Position numbers and translations under genes: made by a program. Shown one piece after another: positions 7,901 through 16,563 of a stretch of DNA of 64,000 nt; the first letter of the stretch is position 1; each line of letters starts with the position of its first letter. The notes beneath the pieces were generated by a model. The model was not told the origin of the DNA and searched no databases. It saw nothing but the letters and a program-made list of their open reading frames with translations. The DNA is taken from assembly GCA_903922735.1 (NCBI GenBank), contig CAIXUZ010000011.1, positions 1-64,000 on the forward strand, given 5' to 3'. This DNA comes from an uncultured Verrucomicrobia subdivision 3 bacterium (GTDB taxonomy: Bacteria; Verrucomicrobiota; Verrucomicrobiia; Limisphaerales; UBA11358).

Positions 7901-8899
7901 ATGAGTAAACCCGGCCAGTTTCTCCTCTACACCGCGCCTGACGGCGCGGTCAAGGTGGATGTTTTTATCCAGCAGGAAACCGTCTGGCTCACCCAGAAGG
8001 CGCTGGCGGACTTGTTCGGCGTCAAACGTCCGGCCATCACCAAGCACCTCCTGAACATCTTCAAAACCGTTGAATTACTTGAGGATTCAGTTAGTTCCAT
8101 TTTGGAACATACTGCTGGCGACGGTAAAAAATACGGGACGAAATACTACAACCTGGACGCCATCATCGCCGTGGGCTACCGGGTGAACAGCTACCAAGCC
8201 ACCCAGTTCCGCATCTGGGCCACCAAAACGCTGCGGGAGTTCATCATCAAGGGTTTCGTGCTGGATGACGAGCGGCTCAAGCAGGGCAAACAGGTTTTCG
8301 GCCGGGATTACTTCGATGAATTGCTGGAGCGTATCCGGGAGATTCGGGCCAGCGAGCGGCGTTTTTACCAGAAAATCACAGACATTTACTCGCTGGCGGT
8401 GGATTACAATGCGGATGCGCCACAATCGCAGGAGTTTTTTGCCGCCGTGCAGAACAAGCTGCACTGGGCCATCACCGGCCAGACCGCGGCGGAAATAATC
8501 TACGCCCGCGCCGATGCCACCAAAATTTACATGGGCCTTACCACGTGGAAACACGCGCCGGGCGGGAAGATTTTGAAATCGGATGTGACGGTGGCGAAGA
8601 ATTACTTGAGCGAGGCGCACGTCAAGGAGTTGAACCGCATCGTGTCCGCCTATCTCGATCTCGCCGAGAACCGCGCCCATCGCGGCATCGTCACCAAGAT
8701 GGCGGACTGGGTGAAATTTCTGCACGATTTCCTGACGCTGTCCAACTACCCCATTCTCCAGGACAAAGGCAAGGTCAGCGCGCTGGAGGCGAAGCTCAAA
8801 GCCGAGGGCGAATACGAGATTTACCGGAAACGGCAGGACGCGGAATACATCTCCGACTTCGACCGCGAAATCAAACGTATCGAAGGCAAAAAATCTTGA
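7901..8899 (+). CDS. RhuM-family protein
   Basis: A protein of 332 residues of the virulence RhuM family (pfam13310-like). It begins with the usual segment around VWLTQKALADLFGV and then RPAITKHLLNIF, a winged-helix-like part. The family core follows: YYNLDAIIAVGYRVNS, FRIWATKTLREFIIKGF and a long helical C-terminal half with the KLHWAITGQTAAEII region. Biochemical function is not established; homologues lie in pathogenicity and defence islands. A GGAGG ribosome-binding site precedes the ATG. It is the first of six co-directional genes running to 14690. Confidence 0.85.
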   Translation: MSKPGQFLLYTAPDGAVKVDVFIQQETVWLTQKALADLFGVKRPAITKHLLNIFKTVELLEDSVSSILEHTAGDGKKYGTKYYNLDAIIAVGYRVNSYQATQFRIWATKTLREFIIKGFVLDDERLKQGKQVFGRDYFDELLERIREIRASERRFYQKITDIYSLAVDYNADAPQSQEFFAAVQNKLHWAITGQTAAEIIYARADATKIYMGLTTWKHAPGGKILKSDVTVAKNYLSEAHVKELNRIVSAYLDLAENRAHRGIVTKMADWVKFLHDFLTLSNYPILQDKGKVSALEAKLKAEGEYEIYRKRQDAEYISDFDREIKRIEGKKS

Positions 8900-8916
8900 G
8901 GCCAGCCGCCAGCCCC

Positions 8917-9471
8917 ATGTCTGACCAAACCAAACCAACCTCAAAAACATCCGGCGGCTGGAGCGCTGTCCGCCAACACCTCGGCTCTTGGGGCAAGCCC
9001 GCCTTGCTGGCCTTGGTGAAAGACCTTTACGACACGGATGCTGAAAACCGCGATTTCATTCAGGCGCGCTGTCAAGCCGAGTCGGGCGGCGGCGAGGTGT
9101 TGGAAAAGTATCGCCGCAAGATCGTGGATCGATTCTTCCCGACACGAGGCGAGGGCAAACTCAAGCTGGGCGAGGCGCGCAAAGCCACCGGCAATCTCCC
9201 CGGCACCGTCGAACTGCTGATGACCTACGTCGAGAATGGCGTGAAGTTCACCCACGAGTATGGGGACATCGATGAATGCTTCTACAACAGCGTCGAGTCC
9301 GCGCTGGACGAACTGGCCGCCCTGTTGCAGGGCGAGGCGCGGGAGCTTTATCCAAAGTTTCGCGACCGATTGGCGAGTGTGGAGCAGATGACCGATGGCA
9401 TCGGCTGGGGTTTTCACGATTTTGTCGCCGGCGTCGTCGGCCAGCTGGAAGAAGAACTCGGCACCTCATGA
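8917..9471 (+). CDS. DUF6155-like protein
   Basis: A protein of 184 residues starting at ATG 8917. The longer open frame upstream overlaps the RhuM gene in another frame and is not real. The sequence follows a DUF6155-like pattern: an N-terminal helix LLALVKDLYD, then YRRKIVDRFFP, KLGEARKAT, YVENGVKFTHEYGDIDECFYNS and finally GIGWGFHDFVA. The function is unknown. It lies 17 bases after the RhuM gene, so the two are probably co-transcribed. A 22-codon open frame (9468-9536) overlaps its stop as ATGA but has no support. Confidence 0.7.
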   Translation: MSDQTKPTSKTSGGWSAVRQHLGSWGKPALLALVKDLYDTDAENRDFIQARCQAESGGGEVLEKYRRKIVDRFFPTRGEGKLKLGEARKATGNLPGTVELLMTYVENGVKFTHEYGDIDECFYNSVESALDELAALLQGEARELYPKFRDRLASVEQMTDGIGWGFHDFVAGVVGQLEEELGTS

Positions 9472-9543
9472 CGAAAATCAATCTCCATAATTTGCGCCGC
9501 CATCTCCGCACTGGGCATGAGCGCACGATAATTTGAACTCACC

Positions 9544-10104
9544 ATGCGCACCGCCATTCCAGAAAAAATTCTCAAGATCATTGAGGATATTGACGCGCAG
9601 GGCAACGCATCGCTGACGCGGCTCACTGTGCTGAAGAAATGGTTTGAAGCTCCAGGCCGGCTGTCTGCTTTTGGTCTGTGGCTCGCGCGTCGGGCGGCGG
9701 GTCGCAAGGGCAAGACCAAGGGCGCGGCTGGTGCCTTGCTGGATGAAACCCGCGCCTTACTGGGAACGAGTTCCACTCGGGAAAGCCTTTTCCAGCAAAT
9801 TGATCGGGCGGCCGCGAAAAACCTGCACGACCGGGCGCGTGACTTTCACAATGAGTTTCAAAACCAGCAATGGGGACGGGTGCGAATCATCCACTGCTGG
9901 CCGGTGTTGCTGGTGGAGCAAGGGCTGGCGCTCCACCTCGGCCTCAAACGGCACCCCGGCGACGGCTATAAACTGGCGGCCGACTGGGCCCAAAATTATG
10001 ACTCGCGCCACGGCAACGGATTGAACGGCCCCAGCCGGGGCAAATTGGAAGAGCTCATGCGGTTCATGTTCGCCGTCGAAGCGTTGGAAGATGAGCCAAA
10101 ATAA
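9544..10104 (+). CDS. Hypothetical protein in the defence-like island
   Basis: A protein of 186 residues that I do not recognise. It is predicted soluble, with a basic middle segment (LARRAAGRKGKTKG, about 43-56) and a likely helical N-terminus (EKILKIIEDIDAQ). A more hydrophobic part, VRIIHCWPVLLVEQGLALHL, lies around 118-137. No transmembrane segment or catalytic motif is evident. It follows the DUF6155-like gene by 72 bases and precedes the MazG-like gene by 8, so it is probably in the same transcript. Codon use is like its neighbours, which supports a real gene. Confidence 0.7.
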   Translation: MRTAIPEKILKIIEDIDAQGNASLTRLTVLKKWFEAPGRLSAFGLWLARRAAGRKGKTKGAAGALLDETRALLGTSSTRESLFQQIDRAAAKNLHDRARDFHNEFQNQQWGRVRIIHCWPVLLVEQGLALHLGLKRHPGDGYKLAADWAQNYDSRHGNGLNGPSRGKLEELMRFMFAVEALEDEPK

Positions 10105-10112
10105 AAAAATCT

Positions 10113-10484
10113 ATGAATGAGCTCGATAATATTCGTAACCGCATTCGAAAGTTTCGCGATGAACGGGACTGGATGCAATTCCACAACCCTAAAAATCTCG
10201 CCTGCTCAATTTCCATCGAGGCCAATGAGTTGTTGGAACATTTTCAATGGAGCACACCCGAAGAGAGCCTGACTATCGCCCGCAAGAAGAAAACGGAAAT
10301 CAGCCATGAGATCGCGGATGTTGCGGTTTATTTGATCGAGCTGGCTGATAATCTGGGCATTGACCTGGCCAAGGCGATTGCGGAGAAAATGGCGCATAAT
10401 GAAGCCAAATATCCGGCAGACAAGGTGCGGGGAAGTTCCAAGAAATACACCGAATACAAGACCGCCAAACGATTGCGCCAATAA
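10113..10484 (+). CDS. MazG-like nucleotide pyrophosphohydrolase
   Basis: A protein of 123 residues with the all-alpha NTP pyrophosphohydrolase fold of the MazG/RS21-C6 (dCTPase) group. The metal-binding signature is complete: SIEANELLEHFQW gives the first ExxxE set (about 31-43) and EISHEIADVAVYLIELAD the second ExxxD set (about 67-84). It would hydrolyse (d)NTPs to monophosphates. Such enzymes clean the nucleotide pool and also occur in phage-defence loci. Here it is packed between an unknown gene and an HNH nuclease on the same strand, which suggests an accessory rather than a housekeeping role. Confidence 0.88.
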   Translation: MNELDNIRNRIRKFRDERDWMQFHNPKNLACSISIEANELLEHFQWSTPEESLTIARKKKTEISHEIADVAVYLIELADNLGIDLAKAIAEKMAHNEAKYPADKVRGSSKKYTEYKTAKRLRQ

Positions 10485-10538
10485 TATTTTGCCGAAAGCT
10501 CAGCCACTGCCTATTTTGCTCACCGTCGAGCCACCTAA

Positions 10539-11456
10539 ATGAAATTGTATGTCGGCATAACGGATGGTGACTGGTTCAGATTTCTTCGCGCGCGGAATGC
10601 CGATGAAATGAATTTTTGGCGTCCCCATGGTGGTAATAATTTCGGCGCGATCAATCCCGGGGAACTTTTCCTGTTTAAATCCCGCTATCCTGAAAATCGG
10701 ATTGTCGGGGGTGCTTATTTTGTTCGCCACACCACCCTGCCATTGGATCTTGCCTGGGAGGTCTTCAAGGAAGCCAACGGCGTTGAGTCGCTCGATGCGT
10801 TTCGGCGCAAAATCAGCTCCATTCGCGGCGATAACGAACGCAATCCAGTCATCGGCTGCACCGTGTTGACCCAGCCATTTTACCTCAGAGACGGGGAGTT
10901 TCTTCCCGCGCCGACCGATTGGGGTCGAAGCATCGTCACCGGCAAAAGTTACGATGCCAGCTATGGTGAGGGTGCCAAGCTCTGGGAGAATGCTAGATTG
11001 GCGATGGCCGGTGATAGTTTGCGAGACCAACCAATTCCAGAACAAACTAATCGCTACGGCACCCCGCAACTATTCGCACCACGATTGGGTCAGGGCGGCT
11101 TTCGCGTTGTGGTCATGGAAGGCTATCAACGTCGCTGCGCCGTCACCGGTGAGAAGACTTTGCCCGTCTTGGAAGCGGCGCACATCCGACCTTATTCAGA
11201 CGATGGTCCGCATTCAATCTCGAACGGCATCTTTCTCCGCTCCGATCTGCACACGCTTTTTGACCGTGGATACATAACCATCACCAACGATCTTCACGTT
11301 GCCGTCAGCCGCAGGATTCGCGACGAATTTTCAAACGGCCGTGAATACTACGCGTTAGAGGGAAAGGCACTGCAAATCACTCCCCAGTCCGCCGCCGACC
11401 GCCCATCGAAGGAGTTTTTAGAGTGGCACCAGAACAATTGCTTCCGTAATCAATAA
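10539..11456 (+). CDS. HNH endonuclease
   Basis: A protein of 305 residues. The C-terminal third holds an HNH nuclease motif: RRCAVTGE, then LEAAHIRPYSDDG with the first catalytic His, NGIFLRSDLHTLFDRG with Asn and His. This is the restriction-type HNH seen in modification-dependent nucleases. The N-terminal 190 residues (KLYVGITDGDWF, GELFLFKSRYPENRIVGGAYF) resemble a PUA/EVE-like or SRA-like DNA-reading domain that could sense modified bases; that part is inference. No methyltransferase is encoded nearby, which fits a type IV-like enzyme. Confidence 0.82.
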   Translation: MKLYVGITDGDWFRFLRARNADEMNFWRPHGGNNFGAINPGELFLFKSRYPENRIVGGAYFVRHTTLPLDLAWEVFKEANGVESLDAFRRKISSIRGDNERNPVIGCTVLTQPFYLRDGEFLPAPTDWGRSIVTGKSYDASYGEGAKLWENARLAMAGDSLRDQPIPEQTNRYGTPQLFAPRLGQGGFRVVVMEGYQRRCAVTGEKTLPVLEAAHIRPYSDDGPHSISNGIFLRSDLHTLFDRGYITITNDLHVAVSRRIRDEFSNGREYYALEGKALQITPQSAADRPSKEFLEWHQNNCFRNQ

Positions 11457-11564
11457 ATCGATCGGTATTCCAACCCGGACAGAATTGCCCCACCTTCCAC
11501 CGACTCAGTCGAATTTTCTGCGCAAATTCTTTTCGTCGGAGCTCATTTCTGCCATAAACTAGGC

Positions 11565-14500
11565 GTGGCAAATCTGGCCCATGGCATTTACGAGGCACTT
11601 CTGGATGAGGACCTGTCGGCACTCCTCGCGCAGCATCCAGAATTACGCTCGGTTTTTGCCAAGATTGACCCGGAAGAAGAACCGGCGCGCTATGCGGCAT
11701 TTCTTGCCCGTGTCATTGAAAAAGCCCTTTCCCTTGAAAAGGACCCCGTCGCCCGCCTGCGCCTGTGCAATGAGATCGTGGATCGGATTGCCGGCACCCC
11801 GAGCGCAGAGTTTCTAAGGACCCGCCGGCTGGTAACCATGGCCAAGCCGCTGCTGTTGGAAATAACACCGCCGCACTACGCCGTATCGGGTGTTCCCCGG
11901 CCCGAAACGCCGTTGGCCAAAAGCACCTTGTTCACTGGTTCGCCAAGCGATCCCCAGCTTGTGCATGAATTGCTCCAGGAAATGCAGTCGGCCGACTCGA
12001 TGGATGTTTTAATTTCATTTATAAAATGGTCCGGCCTGCGGTTGCTCATGCGCGGCTTTGAAGAGTTGAGTCAGCGCGGCGGAAAGATTCGAATTATCAC
12101 CACGTCCTACATGGGCGCATCGGATGCGCAAGCGATTGAGTGGCTCGCTAGCCAGGTGAACACCACGGTGCGGGTTTCCTATGACACCGACCGGACGCGC
12201 CTGCATGCGAAAGCGTATTATTTCCATCGCAACACGGGATTTTCCACTGCCTACATTGGCTCGGCCAACATGTCCCAAGCCGCGATGACCAGTGGATTGG
12301 AATGGAATCTCAAGGTGACGGCGCAAGACCAGCCGCACATCGTTGACAAATTCGTGGCGGAGTTTGAAACCTATTGGAACAGCCGGGAATTTCTGCCCTT
12401 CAATCCGGACGAACCACAAGTCCTCCGGGATGCCATCAGTCACGCGCGAAGCCGGACCAGCAGTGTGCCGGTCTTTTTCGACATTCGTCCGCACCCCTTT
12501 CAGGAACGAATTCTCGATGCGCTTGGATCTGAGCGGTTGGTGCACGGGCATTGGCGCAATCTCGTGGTGGCCGCGACCGGCACCGGCAAGACCGTGGTGG
12601 CCGCTTTCGATTTCAAACGGTTCTATGAAAAGAATCAGCGTCAAGCCAAGTTGCTATTCGTTGCCCATCGGCGCGAAATATTGGAACAAGCCGTTGACAC
12701 CTTTCGTCAAGTTTTGCGTCTGCCCGCCTTTGGCGAATTGCTGGTCGGACCGCACTCGGCCTCACGGTTGGAGCACCTGTTCTGTTCGGTGGATATGCTC
12801 CAATCTCGGAGACTCTGGGAGCAGGTGGGCGCGGAGTTTTACGATTTCATCGTCGTGGACGAAGTCCATCACGGCCCGGCGGCCAGTTACCGTGCCATCT
12901 TCGACAAATTTGAAGCGCGCATCCTCTTAGGCCTGACCGCGACGCCGGAGCGCATGGACGGTGGGAGTGTGGCGGCGGACTTCGGCGATCGGTTTGCTGC
13001 CGAGATTCGCTTGCCCGAGGCATTGGAGGAAAAATTGCTTTGCCCGTTCCACTACTTCGCCGTGGCGGACCCGGTGTCGGTCGCCGGCGACAATTTTTGG
13101 AAGAATGGCCGCTACGACGTGCAAGCGTTGGAGAATGCTTACATTGGTTCCAACCCACTGGCCCAACAGCGGGTCGCGACTGTGCTGGATGCGCTTTCCC
13201 GTTACGAGCCTGATCTGGCGCGTGTGCGCGGACTTGGCTTCTGCGGCAGTGTGAAGCACGCCGAATTCATGGCGGCGGAATGCAATCAGCGTGGCATTAA
13301 GTCGGCCGTGCTAGTCGGCGACACGGTGGATCAGGCTCGCGCGCAGCACATTGAAGATCTACGCGCAGGACGGCTCACGCTTTTATTCACCCGAGACGTG
13401 CTCAATGAAGGCCTCGACGTGCCCGAAGTGAATACGGTGCTTTTCCTCCGGCCCACCGAAAGCCTTACGATTTTTCTTCAGCAGTTGGGTCGCGGCTTGC
13501 GCCATTCGCCCGGTAAGGATTGTCTGACCGTCTTGGATTTTGTCGGACAGGTGCACCGTCGCTATCGGATTGACCGCAAGCTCAAAGCCCTGTTGCCCAA
13601 GCGGAGATTCAATATCCAGCGCGAAGTGGAGATGGATTTTCCGCACCTTCCGGCCGGATGCAGCATCCAACTCGATCGCGTGGCCCGTGAGCATGTGTTG
13701 GCCAACATTCGGGAAAATCTGCGCAATCTGGCCGACCAAGTGCCCGACCGGCTGGAATCCTTTGAGCATGAAGCTGGACAACCATTGACGTTTGGCAACT
13801 TCGTCCGCTTCCACGATTACGAGCCGGAAGCCTTGCTTACACGCAAAACCTGGACGCAATGGAAGGCGGGCGCCCGCCTGGCTCCGCCGCCCACCGACCC
13901 GGATATAAACCGATTGCAGGATGCACTGATCAGTGCGGCACAAACGAGCGGACCACGGGAAATTACGCGATTACGGAAAGTTGTCTCCCACTTGAAGACT
14001 GGGAATGCAGCGGCGGCGCTCGTCGATGCCGAAGATTCTGCCTTGGTCACTCACTATCGTATTTGGGGTAAACCTGGCGTCCAACTGGGGATGAAGAGCC
14101 TCGAGGAATCATTCCAGCAAGCGGCCAAAAATCCAACGGTTCTGAATGACCTCGATGAAGTCTTGGCTTGGTCGGATGAAGAGTCCCGGATTGGTGTCGC
14201 CTCGCTGAATCTCCCATTCCCATGTTCGCTGGAACTTCACGCCACCTACGGCAACGATGAAATCAAAGCCGCGCTGGGTGGTGCCACCTTCGAATCCGCC
14301 GGTAGCACCGGCGTGGGTTGGCTACATTTCCGGCCAATTCAAACTATCGTCGCGTTGGTCACGTTTCAGAAAACTGAAAAAGAGTTTTCACCGAGCACGA
14401 TGTATCAGGATTACCCGATCAGCCGGGACTTGCTGCATTGGGAAACTCAAGCGCAGACGACCCAAGCCAGTGAACCTGGACAAAACATGATCCACCACGA

Positions 14501-14690
14501 AGCGCGCGGCTACACCATGCTGTTTTTTGTTCGCGCTCAGAAACGGGTTGATGGCGTCACCGCTCCTTTCACGTTTCTCGGACCTGCCAAACTCGTCAGC
14601 CACCAATCCGATCGTCCCATCCAAATGATCTGGCGACTCGACCATTCGATGCCGGCCGAGATGTTTGAGGAAAACCGGCGCGGTGGTTAA
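11565..14690 (+). CDS. PLD-nuclease / SF2 helicase fusion (DUF3427 type)
   Basis: A protein of 1041 residues starting at GTG 11565. The N-terminal third is a phospholipase D-like nuclease with the HxK motif RLHAKAYYF and GSANMSQAAM (about 213-245). It is followed by a superfamily 2 helicase: Walker A ATGTGKT near 336, DEVHH near 431, LLGLTATPERMDG, and the motif VI region QQLGRGLRHSPGK. The C-terminal 350 residues match the DUF3427-type domain. The architecture is common in defence islands and is thought to attack invading DNA. It is the last gene of the co-directional block and ends convergent with ftsA, 125 bases away. Confidence 0.88.
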   Translation: MANLAHGIYEALLDEDLSALLAQHPELRSVFAKIDPEEEPARYAAFLARVIEKALSLEKDPVARLRLCNEIVDRIAGTPSAEFLRTRRLVTMAKPLLLEITPPHYAVSGVPRPETPLAKSTLFTGSPSDPQLVHELLQEMQSADSMDVLISFIKWSGLRLLMRGFEELSQRGGKIRIITTSYMGASDAQAIEWLASQVNTTVRVSYDTDRTRLHAKAYYFHRNTGFSTAYIGSANMSQAAMTSGLEWNLKVTAQDQPHIVDKFVAEFETYWNSREFLPFNPDEPQVLRDAISHARSRTSSVPVFFDIRPHPFQERILDALGSERLVHGHWRNLVVAATGTGKTVVAAFDFKRFYEKNQRQAKLLFVAHRREILEQAVDTFRQVLRLPAFGELLVGPHSASRLEHLFCSVDMLQSRRLWEQVGAEFYDFIVVDEVHHGPAASYRAIFDKFEARILLGLTATPERMDGGSVAADFGDRFAAEIRLPEALEEKLLCPFHYFAVADPVSVAGDNFWKNGRYDVQALENAYIGSNPLAQQRVATVLDALSRYEPDLARVRGLGFCGSVKHAEFMAAECNQRGIKSAVLVGDTVDQARAQHIEDLRAGRLTLLFTRDVLNEGLDVPEVNTVLFLRPTESLTIFLQQLGRGLRHSPGKDCLTVLDFVGQVHRRYRIDRKLKALLPKRRFNIQREVEMDFPHLPAGCSIQLDRVAREHVLANIRENLRNLADQVPDRLESFEHEAGQPLTFGNFVRFHDYEPEALLTRKTWTQWKAGARLAPPPTDPDINRLQDALISAAQTSGPREITRLRKVVSHLKTGNAAAALVDAEDSALVTHYRIWGKPGVQLGMKSLEESFQQAAKNPTVLNDLDEVLAWSDEESRIGVASLNLPFPCSLELHATYGNDEIKAALGGATFESAGSTGVGWLHFRPIQTIVALVTFQKTEKEFSPSTMYQDYPISRDLLHWETQAQTTQASEPGQNMIHHEARGYTMLFFVRAQKRVDGVTAPFTFLGPAKLVSHQSDRPIQMIWRLDHSMPAEMFEENRRGG

Positions 14691-14815
14691 GCCAATTGGG
14701 AATCACCAGTATTTTGCCTTCGCCGGAATGACCCACCGCACGCCACCGCGTGGATCAGCCGCATCGCCAGTGTGGCGCGGGATGGCGTCGCCATGAAATC
14801 TCTGCCGTCGGCTGC

Positions 14816-16042
14816 CTACCGCACGAGCGACATCAGCTTTTTGATGAGTTCAGTGAAGCGGGCCCACCAGCCCGGCGGCGCCACCGGCTTGCGTTGGTTG
14901 ATCGCGCCGAATCTGATCAAGCCGATGGCGGTGGCGAATTCCGGCTCTTCCAACGCCTCGACCAATCCGCCGGTGTTTTGGACGCGACCGATGACGGCAT
15001 CCATCTGGAAAACTTTTTCTGCCATCTTCACTATGCCTGGCACATGCGTGCAGCCGCCGCCGAGAACCACACCGGCGCGCAAAAGATTCGCTAAGCCGGC
15101 TTTCTCCACCTCCTCGGCGATGATCTTGAACACTTCCTCGATGCGCGCCGACATGATCAAATGCACATGGCCGGCCTTTACCCGTTTGATCTCCAGTCCC
15201 AGCTCATCCGTCACGCTGATGGTCTGGTCGCCGATCTCCTCATTGACGAGGGCAGAGCCGTGTGCCTTTTTTAGTTTTTCCGCCCGGCTCAGGGAAATTT
15301 TCAAACCGTAAGCCAGATCGTTGGTGATATGGTCGCCGCCGACCGCCAGCACGCCGGAATGGCGGATGACGCCCTCAGAATAAACCGCGTATTCCGTGGT
15401 GCCGCCGCCCATGTCGATGACCAGCGCGCCAAGATCCTTCTGCTCGGCGGTGAGCAGCGCCAGCGACGAGGCGAGGCCGTTAAAGACCACATCATCCACC
15501 TTTAATGAGGTGGTCTGGACCAGCCGCAGGACGTTTTGCAGGCGGTTGGTTTTGCCGTGGATGACGTGGAGATTCACCTGCAACTGCGCGGCGTGCATCC
15601 CGACGGGATCAGTCACCCCTTCTTCCCCGTCGACGATGAAGTGCTGCCGGATGGAGTGGAGGATCGAGTTGTCGAAGGGCAGGTTGACGGCCTGGGCATT
15701 CTGGATCACGTCCTCGACATCTTCCTGGGTGATCTCCCGGTCGGCGGAATACACATGGTGAATGCCCCGGTTATTGAAGCAGCGGATGTGGCCGCCGGTC
15801 ACCCCGACATAAAGGCTCCGGATCTCGACATCGGCCATTTTTTCCGCCTGGGCCAGCGCCGCGCGCACATCCTCCGCGACTTCCTTCGGATTGATGAACT
15901 CGCCCTTGCGCACTCCGTTGGAAGGGGATTGCCCAAGGCCGCGAATGCTCAGCGAGCCGTCGGCTTTCAGTTCGCCGATGACGACGCAGATTTTCGAAGT
16001 GCCGATTTCAAGGCCGGCAATGATGTTGGTTCTGTCAAACAT
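14816..16042 (-). CDS. ftsA: Cell division protein FtsA
   Basis: An actin-family ATPase that anchors FtsZ to the membrane at the division site. The open frame reaches 16075, but ATG 16042 (MFDRTNIIAGLEIGTSK) is the normal start, giving 408 residues. Nucleotide-binding loops are visible as GLEIGTSK, VIDMGGGTTEYAV and VVLGGGCTHVPGI. The SHS2/1C domain is present in the first third, and the protein ends in a basic amphipathic helix (RFTELIKKLMSLVR) that would be the membrane target. The usual partners ftsQ and ftsZ are not adjacent: a defence island lies downstream and clpS is divergent upstream. The gene is therefore detached from a dcw cluster. Confidence 0.95.
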   Translation of the reverse strand: MFDRTNIIAGLEIGTSKICVVIGELKADGSLSIRGLGQSPSNGVRKGEFINPKEVAEDVRAALAQAEKMADVEIRSLYVGVTGGHIRCFNNRGIHHVYSADREITQEDVEDVIQNAQAVNLPFDNSILHSIRQHFIVDGEEGVTDPVGMHAAQLQVNLHVIHGKTNRLQNVLRLVQTTSLKVDDVVFNGLASSLALLTAEQKDLGALVIDMGGGTTEYAVYSEGVIRHSGVLAVGGDHITNDLAYGLKISLSRAEKLKKAHGSALVNEEIGDQTISVTDELGLEIKRVKAGHVHLIMSARIEEVFKIIAEEVEKAGLANLLRAGVVLGGGCTHVPGIVKMAEKVFQMDAVIGRVQNTGGLVEALEEPEFATAIGLIRFGAINQRKPVAPPGWWARFTELIKKLMSLVR

Positions 16043-16257
16043 GTTCAGGGCCGCAATACAAGATTGTGTCAGCACGCGCCCACGTCGGAGCGGTGCAGGA
16101 AGGTTTGAGGAACCGTTTCCCAGGGCCTTTCGGCCGAGGGGCAGGGATTAAAAACCCGCTTCATTTAATTGTCAATAGGCATCCGAAAAATCCGATAATT
16201 ATTTGAGAAAAACCGCCAACACCCTCAACTACTAGACAAGCACCTTATCATATTTTC

Positions 16258-16563
16258 ATGCCGACAACTTTGGAACCAGTCGTGAAGCCCGTCATCACGA
16301 AGAAGCCCAAATCTGATGACGACCTGGATCCGGGCTACCTCGTCATTTGTTGGAATGACCCGGTGAATTTGATGGTTTATGTGACGCATGTATTTCAAGT
16401 CGTCTTTGGCTGGGAACGAAAGAAGGCCGAGAAAAAGATGATGGAGGTTCACAACGAAGGGAAAAGCCTGCTTGCGCGTGAGAGCTTGGAAAAGGCCGAA
16501 TTTTACGTCCACCAGCTCCAGAAATACAACCTGCACGCGACCATGGAGCACGATTCGAAATGA
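16258..16563 (+). CDS. clpS: ClpS, N-degron adaptor of ClpAP
   Basis: A protein of 101 residues with a ClpS core that recognises N-terminal destabilising residues and hands substrates to ClpA. The segment around ICWNDPVNLMVYV carries the conserved Asn-Asp pair of the binding pocket, followed by HVFQVVFGW and the C-terminal helix. The first 25 residues form a Lys/Pro-rich extension. Its stop overlaps the next start as ATGA, so it is translationally coupled to the DUF2017-like/Aat gene, linking substrate tagging to substrate delivery. Confidence 0.92.
   Translation: MPTTLEPVVKPVITKKPKSDDDLDPGYLVICWNDPVNLMVYVTHVFQVVFGWERKKAEKKMMEVHNEGKSLLARESLEKAEFYVHQLQKYNLHATMEHDSK

Noticed and set aside
8545-8916. 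N-terminal extension of the DUF6155-like gene
   Set aside because: It overlaps the RhuM gene in another frame and reads as a shadow. ATG 8917 gives the family's normal N-terminus.
9468-9536. A 22-codon frame overlapping the DUF6155-like stop as ATGA
   Set aside because: Too short, no known relative and no independent signal; the overlap may be accidental.
15536-16108. A 190-codon plus-strand open frame
   Set aside because: Antisense to ftsA; a shadow frame.
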